Shown: in pieces, positions 59,078 through 64,000 of the stretch | Position numbering within the stretch: the first letter of the stretch is position 1 | Layout: each line of letters begins with the position of its first letter | NCBI RefSeq assembly: GCF_004124315.2 | Contig: NZ_CP096889.1 | Coordinates: forward strand, 308,001-372,000 | Origin: Bacillus cabrialesii | GTDB taxonomy: Bacteria; Bacillota; Bacilli; Bacillales; Bacillaceae | Length of the DNA stretch: 64,000 bases | Direction: 5' to 3' | The notes under the pieces: model-generated | What the model was told of the DNA's origin: nothing | The model's database searches: none | What the model saw: only the letters and a program-made list of their open reading frames with translations | Translations under genes and position numbers: made by a program

Positions 59078-60034
59078 ATGCAACTATTCGATCTGCCGCT
59101 CAACCAATTGCAAACGTATAAGCCTGAAAAAACAGCACCGAAAGATTTTGCTGAGTTCTGGAAGTCGTCTTTAGACGAACTTGCGAAAGTCCAAGCAGCA
59201 CCAGATTTACAGCCGGTTGATTATCCTGCTGACGGAGTAAAGGTGTACCGCCTCACATATAAAAGTTTCGGAGACGCCCGCATTGCCGGATGGTACGCGG
59301 TGCCTGACAAGGAAGGCCCGCATCCGGCGATTGTCAAATATCACGGTTACAACGCAAGCTATGACGGTGAGATTCATGAAATGGTGAACTGGGCGCTCCA
59401 CGGGTACGCCGCATTCGGAATGCTTGTCCGCGGCCAGCAAAGCAGCGAGGATACGAGTATTTCTCCGCACGGCCACGCTTTGGGCTGGATGACGAAAGGC
59501 ATTCTTGATAAAGATACATACTATTACCGAGGTGTTTATTTGGATGCCGTCCGCGCGCTTGAAGTGATCAGCAGCTTTGACGAAGTCGACGAAACAAGAA
59601 TCGGTGTGACAGGCGGAAGCCAAGGCGGAGGCTTAACCATTGCCGCAGCGGCTCTGTCAGACATTCCGAAAGCCGCGGTTGCCGATTATCCTTACTTAAG
59701 CAACTTTGAACGGGCCATTGATGTGGCGCTTGAACAGCCGTACCTTGAAATCAATTCCTTCTTCAGAAGAAATGGCAGCCCGGAAACGGAAGAACAGGCG
59801 ATGAAGACACTTTCATATTTCGATATTATGAATCTCGCCGACCGAGTGAAGGTGCCTGTTCTCATGTCGATCGGCCTGATTGACAAGGTCACGCCGCCGT
59901 CCACCGTGTTTGCCGCATACAATCACTTGGAGACAGAGAAAGAGCTGAAGGTGTACCGCTACTTCGGGCATGAGTATATCCCTGCCTTTCAAACGGAAAA
60001 ACTTGCTTTCTTTAAGCAGCATCTTAAAGGCTGA
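59078..60034 (+). CDS. cah: Cephalosporin-C deacetylase / acetyl-xylan esterase
   Basis: A 318-residue alpha/beta-hydrolase of carbohydrate esterase family 7. The nucleophile motif is GVTGGSQGGGL (Ser near 181), with Asp in GLIDKVTPP and His in YFGHEYIPAF. The enzyme deacetylates acetylated xylo-oligosaccharides as well as cephalosporin C, and is cytoplasmic (no signal peptide) and hexameric in B. subtilis. ATG 59078 follows AAAGGAG. It is followed by a terminator. Confidence 0.96.
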   Translation: MQLFDLPLNQLQTYKPEKTAPKDFAEFWKSSLDELAKVQAAPDLQPVDYPADGVKVYRLTYKSFGDARIAGWYAVPDKEGPHPAIVKYHGYNASYDGEIHEMVNWALHGYAAFGMLVRGQQSSEDTSISPHGHALGWMTKGILDKDTYYYRGVYLDAVRALEVISSFDEVDETRIGVTGGSQGGGLTIAAAALSDIPKAAVADYPYLSNFERAIDVALEQPYLEINSFFRRNGSPETEEQAMKTLSYFDIMNLADRVKVPVLMSIGLIDKVTPPSTVFAAYNHLETEKELKVYRYFGHEYIPAFQTEKLAFFKQHLKG

Positions 60035-60042
60035 TAAACGTG

Positions 60043-60075
60043 AAAAGCCGCCGCGATTCATCAGGCGGTTTTTTT
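60043..60075 (+). terminator. Intrinsic terminator after cah
   Basis: AAAGCCGCC and GGCGGTTTT pair around a loop of about ten bases, followed by T-tract. Confidence 0.75.
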
Positions 60076-60117
60076 CTGCAAACTGCCGGAATGAGAACAG
60101 ACTGGAGACGAATAGAT

Positions 60118-60900
60118 ATGAAACAAAGAATCATTGATGAATTAAAACGAATCGAGCAGTCATACGGAGTCAAAATCGTATATGCCGTTGAGTCAGGAAG
60201 CCGCGCATGGGGATTCCCGTCGCAGGATAGTGATTACGATGTCCGCTTTATTTATGTGCCGAAAAAGGAGTGGTATTTTTCAATTGAGCAGGAGCGGGAT
60301 GTCATTGAGGAACCGATTCACGATTTGCTGGATATCAGCGGCTGGGAGCTGAGAAAGACGCTGCGCCTCTTCAAAAAGTCAAACCCGCCGCTTCTTGAAT
60401 GGCTGTCCTCTGACATTGTGTATTACGAAGCATTTACGACAGCAGAGCAGCTGAGGAAACTGCGGACGGAGGCATTTAAGCCTGAAGCAAGCGTGTATCA
60501 CTACATCAACATGGCGAGAAGGAACGTCAAGGATTACCTTCAAGGGCAAGAGGTCAAAATCAAAAAGTATTTCTACGTGCTTCGGCCTATTTTGGCTTGC
60601 AAATGGATTGAAAAGCACGGAACGATTCCGCCTATGGACTTTACGGTTTTGATGAATGAACTTGTTACTGACCCTGAGCTGAAGGCGGAAATGGAAACCT
60701 TGCTTGAACGGAAAAAAAGAGGCGAAGAGCTTGATCTTGAAGCAAGAATTCATGTCATCCACGAATTCATTGAAACGGAAATCGAAAGAATCATGGAAGC
60801 GGCAAAAACGCTGAAAGCAGAACAAAAGGATATGACGCCTGAATTGAATCGTTTGCTTTTGAATACGGTTGAGGAAGTGTGGAAGGATGGAGGAAGCTGA
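60118..60900 (+). CDS. ycgL: Predicted nucleotidyltransferase
   Basis: A 260-residue protein of the polymerase-beta-like nucleotidyltransferase superfamily. The motif GSRAWGFPSQDSDYDV (near residue 27) supplies the GS and two-Asp active-site signature, followed by RFIYV. A helical C-terminal part (about 130-260) with long charged helices resembles the partner domain of minimal nucleotidyltransferases. Substrate unknown. ATG 60118 follows GGAG at ten bases; a longer start at 60091 is weaker. It is monocistronic, before the put promoter region. Confidence 0.82.
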   Translation: MKQRIIDELKRIEQSYGVKIVYAVESGSRAWGFPSQDSDYDVRFIYVPKKEWYFSIEQERDVIEEPIHDLLDISGWELRKTLRLFKKSNPPLLEWLSSDIVYYEAFTTAEQLRKLRTEAFKPEASVYHYINMARRNVKDYLQGQEVKIKKYFYVLRPILACKWIEKHGTIPPMDFTVLMNELVTDPELKAEMETLLERKKRGEELDLEARIHVIHEFIETEIERIMEAAKTLKAEQKDMTPELNRLLLNTVEEVWKDGGS

Positions 60901-60965
60901 TGTTTTTTGTCGCTTCCTTTTCCCTTTTATTCGACAGAATGTCCCCCGACTTTCTAACTATCTGA

Positions 60966-61043
60966 TTGTGGCAAACCCACAAAAATTATCAGAATCTTTG
61001 TATTTTGAGAATATTGTGAACGAAGGTTTTGTCCATTTACAAT
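60966..61043 (+). promoter_or_regulatory. putBCP regulatory region: PutR-type operator, CodY-like box, promoter
   Basis: TTGTGG-CAAAC-CCACAA (60966-60982) is a perfect inverted repeat resembling the PutR activator site (TTCGTGG...CCACGAA). AATTATCAGAATCTT (60984-60998) fits the CodY box AATTTTCwGAAAATT with three mismatches. TTGTGA (61014-61019), 18 bp and TACAAT (61038-61043) form the probable SigA promoter. Confidence 0.65.
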
Positions 61044-61089
61044 AAACTCATACAAATACTTCTTAGATTGCGGGGTGTTGAGGTTGGAA

Positions 61090-62001
61090 GTGATCACAAG
61101 AGATTTTTTCTTATTTTTATCCAAAAGCGGCTTTCTCAATAAAATGGCGAAGAACTGGGGAAGCCGGGTAGCAGCGGGTAAAATTATCGGCGGGAATGAT
61201 TTTAACAGTTCAATCCCGACCATTCGACAGCTTAACAGCCAAGGCTTGTCCGTTACTGTCGATCATTTAGGCGAGTTTGTGAACAGCGCCGAGGTCGCGC
61301 GGGAGCGTACGGAAGAGTGCATTCAAACCATTGCGACCATTGCGGATCAGCAGCTGAACTCACACGTTTCTTTAAAAATGACGTCTCTAGGTCTGGATAT
61401 AGATATGGATCTGGTGTATGAAAATATGACGAAAATCCTTCAGACGGCCGAGAAGCATAAAATCATGGTCACCATTGACATGGAAGATGAAGTCAGATGC
61501 CAGAAAACGCTTGATATTTTCAAAGATTTCAGAAAGAAATACGAGCATGTGAGCACAGTGCTGCAAGCCTATCTGTACCGGACGGAAAAGGACATTGACG
61601 ATTTGGATTCTTTACATCCGTTCCTCCGCCTTGTAAAAGGAGCTTATAAAGAATCAGAAAAAGTAGCTTTCCCGGAGAAAAGCGATGTCGATGAGAATTA
61701 CAAAAAAATCATCCGAAAGCAGCTTTTAAACGGTCACTACACAGCGATTGCCACACATGACGACAAAATGCTCGACTATACAAAGCAGCTTGCCAAGGAA
61801 AATGGCATTGCCAAAGACAAGTTTGAATTTCAAATGCTGTACGGCATGCGGTCGCAAACCCAGCTCAACCTCGTAAAAGAAGGTTATAACATGAGAGTCT
61901 ACCTGCCATACGGCGAAGATTGGTACGGCTACTTTATGAGACGCCTTGCAGAACGTCCGTCAAACATTGCATTTGCTTTCAAAGGAATGACAAAGAAGTA
62001 A
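61090..62001 (+). CDS. putB: Proline dehydrogenase
   Basis: A 303-residue FAD-dependent TIM-barrel proline dehydrogenase (monofunctional PRODH, also ycgM) that oxidises proline to pyrroline-5-carboxylate. Late barrel motifs RLVKGAYKE, MLYGMRSQTQ and RVYLPYGEDWYGYFMRRLAER are diagnostic. I take GTG 61090, six bases after GAGG. It is the first gene of putB-putC-putP and lets the cell use proline as carbon and nitrogen source. Confidence 0.95.
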   Translation: MITRDFFLFLSKSGFLNKMAKNWGSRVAAGKIIGGNDFNSSIPTIRQLNSQGLSVTVDHLGEFVNSAEVARERTEECIQTIATIADQQLNSHVSLKMTSLGLDIDMDLVYENMTKILQTAEKHKIMVTIDMEDEVRCQKTLDIFKDFRKKYEHVSTVLQAYLYRTEKDIDDLDSLHPFLRLVKGAYKESEKVAFPEKSDVDENYKKIIRKQLLNGHYTAIATHDDKMLDYTKQLAKENGIAKDKFEFQMLYGMRSQTQLNLVKEGYNMRVYLPYGEDWYGYFMRRLAERPSNIAFAFKGMTKK

Positions 62002-62017
62002 AAAAGGAGAGATTATC

Positions 62018-63565
62018 ATGACAACACCTTACAAACACGAGCCATTCACAAATTTCCAAGATCAAAACAACGTGGAAGCGTTTAAAAAAGCGCTTGCGAC
62101 AGTAAGCGAATATTTAGGAAAAGACTATCCGCTTGTCATTAACGGCGAGAGAGTGGAAACAGAAGCGAAAATCGTTTCGATCAACCCGGCTGATAAAGAA
62201 GAAGTCGTCGGCAGAGTGTCAAAAGCTACTCAAGAGCACGCTGAACAAGCGATTGAAGCGGCTGCGAAAGCATTCGAAGAGTGGAGATACACGTCTCCTG
62301 AAGAAAGAGCGGCTGTCCTGTTCCGCGCTGCTGCCAAAGTCCGCAGAAGAAAACATGAATTCTCCGCTTTGCTTGTAAAAGAAGCAGGGAAGCCTTGGAA
62401 CGAGGCGGATGCTGATACGGCTGAAGCAATCGACTTCATGGAGTACTATGCGCGCCAAATGATCGAACTGGCAAAAGGCAAACCGGTCAACAGCCGTGAA
62501 GGCGAGAAAAACCAATATGTGTACACGCCGACTGGTGTAACAGTCGTCATTCCTCCTTGGAACTTCTTGTTCGCGATCATGGCGGGAACAACAGTGGCGC
62601 CGATCGTTACTGGAAACACAGTCGTTCTAAAACCTGCCAGCGCTACACCTGTTATCGCGGCGAAATTTGTTGAGGTGCTTGAAGAGTCCGGTCTGCCGAA
62701 AGGTGTAGTCAACTTTGTTCCCGGCAGCGGAGCGGAAGTCGGCGACTATCTTGTTGACCATCCAAAAACTAGCCTGATCACATTTACGGGATCAAGAGAA
62801 GTTGGTACGAGAATATTCGAACGCGCGGCGAAAGTTCAGCCAGGCCAGCAGCACTTAAAGCGTGTCATCGCTGAAATGGGCGGTAAAGATACGGTTGTTG
62901 TCGATGAGGACGCGGACATTGAATTGGCGGCTCAATCCATCTTTACATCAGCATTCGGCTTCGCGGGACAAAAATGTTCTGCAGGTTCACGTGCAGTAGT
63001 CCATGAAAAAGTGTATGATCAAGTATTAGAGCGTGTCATTGAAATTACGGAATCAAAAGTAACAGCAAAACCTGACAGTGCGGATGTTTATATGGGACCT
63101 GTCATTGACCAAGGTTCTTATGATAAAATTATGAGCTATATTGAGATCGGAAAACAGGAAGGCCGTTTAGTAAGCGGGGGTACTGGTGACGATTCGAAAG
63201 GATACTTCATCAAACCGACGATCTTCGCTGACCTTGATCCGAAAGCTAGACTCATGCAGGAAGAAATTTTCGGACCTGTCGTAGCATTTTCTAAAGTGTC
63301 AAACTTTGATGAAGCTTTAGAAGTGGCAAACAATACTGAATACGGTCTGACAGGCGCGGTGATCACAAACAACCGCAAGCACATCGAGCGTGCGAAACAG
63401 GAATTCCATGTTGGAAACCTGTACTTCAACCGCAACTGTACAGGCGCTATCGTCGGCTACCATCCGTTCGGAGGATTCAAAATGTCCGGAACGGATTCGA
63501 AAGCGGGCGGGCCGGATTACTTGGCATTGCATATGCAGGCTAAAACAATCAGTGAAATGTTCTAA
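62018..63565 (+). CDS. putC: 1-pyrroline-5-carboxylate dehydrogenase
   Basis: A 515-residue NAD-dependent aldehyde dehydrogenase family member that converts glutamate semialdehyde to glutamate. The signature motifs are PPWNFLFAIMAG, FTGSREVGTRIF, EMGGKDTVVVDED (catalytic Glu) and FAGQKCSAGSRAVV (catalytic Cys near 319). It is followed by a long hairpin without T-tract, then putP. ATG 62018 follows AAAAAGGAGAG. It is also known as ycgN and is a paralogue of rocA. Confidence 0.96.
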   Translation: MTTPYKHEPFTNFQDQNNVEAFKKALATVSEYLGKDYPLVINGERVETEAKIVSINPADKEEVVGRVSKATQEHAEQAIEAAAKAFEEWRYTSPEERAAVLFRAAAKVRRRKHEFSALLVKEAGKPWNEADADTAEAIDFMEYYARQMIELAKGKPVNSREGEKNQYVYTPTGVTVVIPPWNFLFAIMAGTTVAPIVTGNTVVLKPASATPVIAAKFVEVLEESGLPKGVVNFVPGSGAEVGDYLVDHPKTSLITFTGSREVGTRIFERAAKVQPGQQHLKRVIAEMGGKDTVVVDEDADIELAAQSIFTSAFGFAGQKCSAGSRAVVHEKVYDQVLERVIEITESKVTAKPDSADVYMGPVIDQGSYDKIMSYIEIGKQEGRLVSGGTGDDSKGYFIKPTIFADLDPKARLMQEEIFGPVVAFSKVSNFDEALEVANNTEYGLTGAVITNNRKHIERAKQEFHVGNLYFNRNCTGAIVGYHPFGGFKMSGTDSKAGGPDYLALHMQAKTISEMF

Positions 63566-63574
63566 AGCGGGACT

Positions 63575-63607
63575 AAATGGGCATCCTCCCTGCGGGGATG
63601 TCCATTT
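63575..63607 (+). other. Intercistronic hairpin between putC and putP
   Basis: AAATGGGCATCC pairs with GGATGTCCATTT (12 bp, one G-U), extended by two weaker pairs, and no T-tract follows. It is more likely an mRNA-stability or processing element than a terminator. Confidence 0.65.
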
Positions 63608-63641
63608 CATCCATATACCATAAAAAAGAGGAGGAAGTGCC

Positions 63642-64000
63642 ATAGAAAACACACAGCTGATTATTTCAATTTGTATTTATATGGCGGGGATGCTGCTGAT
63701 CGGCTACTTTGCTTACAAGCGCACGTCAAATCTGACGGATTACATGCTTGGAGGACGCTCTTTGGGTCCGGCGGTAACCGCTCTCAGTGCCGGTGCTGCC
63801 GATATGAGCGGCTGGCTGCTGATGGGGCTCCCGGGAGCCATGTTTTCAACAGGTCTGAGCGGTATTTGGATTGTGTTCGGACTTTGCCTTGGAGCATGGG
63901 CGAACTGGCTCTACGTTGCGCCTCGGCTGAGAACCTATACTGAACAAGCTGGGAATTCAATCACCATTCCCGGGTTCCTGGAAAATCGCTTTGGAGATCA
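63642..64000 (+). CDS. putP: Proline/Na+ symporter PutP, 5' part; start codon ATA
   Basis: The open frame reads ENTQLIISICIYMAGML, then DYMLGGRSLGPAVTALSAG and SGWLLMGLPGA, which is the N-terminal third of a sodium:proline symporter of the SSS family (paralogue of OpuE), and it runs off the window. The codon seven bases behind GAGGAGG is ATA (63642), where ATG/GTG/TTG would be expected. An in-frame stop lies at 63621. The next possible starts are CTG 63657 and ATG 63681; the latter cuts into the first membrane helix and has no ribosome binding site. See findings. Confidence 0.82.
   Translation, partial: MENTQLIISICIYMAGMLLIGYFAYKRTSNLTDYMLGGRSLGPAVTALSAGAADMSGWLLMGLPGAMFSTGLSGIWIVFGLCLGAWANWLYVAPRLRTYTEQAGNSITIPGFLENRFGD

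Noticed and set aside
1..64000. CRISPR array, prophage, insertion sequence, tRNA or rRNA genes
   Set aside because: I looked for regularly spaced repeats, transposase or integrase proteins, inverted-repeat-flanked ORFs and RNA genes, and saw none. The region looks like stable core chromosome.

Overview
The window is a stretch of Bacillus subtilis-group chromosome. Gene order and protein sequences correspond to the region running from ycbR/phoD through amyE and ldh to putBCP in B. subtilis. Many proteins look like those of strain 168, but several (AmyE, TatCD, TmrB) differ at scattered residues from what I remember, so this is probably another subspecies or a close sister species. I recognised genes from the translations and from memory of the B. 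subtilis map; no database search was possible.

Layout. (1) 1-3.5 kb: the 3' part of a TerF-like VWA gene (ycbR), then phoD-tatAD-tatCD, a Tat substrate with its own translocase behind tandem PhoP-type boxes. (2) 3.5-10 kb: pcp, ycbU, the lmrA-lmrB drug efflux operon (minus), the lipoprotein asparaginase ansZ, secreted lipase lipA, and yczC. (3) 10-21 kb: yccF, the natR-natK two-component system divergent from its target natA-natB, yccK, lipoprotein ycdA, the paralogue pair ycdB/ycdC, and peptidoglycan endopeptidase cwlK. (4) 21-28.7 kb: rapJ, the general-stress pair ycdF-ycdG with a good SigB promoter, the Zur-controlled zinc importer znuA-znuC-znuB, and flavin monooxygenase-like yceB. (5) 28.7-34.4 kb: the Ter-type stress operon yceC-yceD-yceE-yceF-yceG-yceH behind a SigW-type promoter. 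(6) 34.5-40.6 kb: niacin transporter niaP, efflux gene yceJ with ArsR-type yceK, and the glycine betaine importer opuAA-opuAB-opuAC. (7) 40.6-49 kb: amhX divergent from ycgA, ycgB, alpha-amylase amyE with a cre site and a structured leader, and Rex-controlled ldh-lctP. (8) 49-55.7 kb: mdr/bmr3 divergent from MarR-type ycgE, then ycgF-ycgG, ycgH, ycgI and nadE. (9) 55.7-64 kb: tmrB, aroK, ycgJ, LysR-type ycgK, cah, ycgL, and the proline catabolic operon putB-putC-putP, cut by the window end.

Nearly all the DNA is coding. Many genes end in clear intrinsic terminators, often shared by convergent genes. I saw no rRNA, tRNA, insertion sequence, prophage or CRISPR array. The content is mostly transport (zinc, betaine, niacin, lactate, proline, drugs), secreted hydrolases and stress response.

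Most of the region is known biology. The points most worth checking are: a putP reading frame with ATA where the start codon should be; a probable leaderless ArsR gene (yceK) with look-alike operators at itself and at yceJ; strong intercistronic hairpins in the tat, znu and ter operons; a terminator in the tmrB leader; a Met-Lys-stop mini-ORF in the amyE leader; and the ycgF-G-H-I neighbourhood, which may concern a guanidino or other nitrogen-rich compound.
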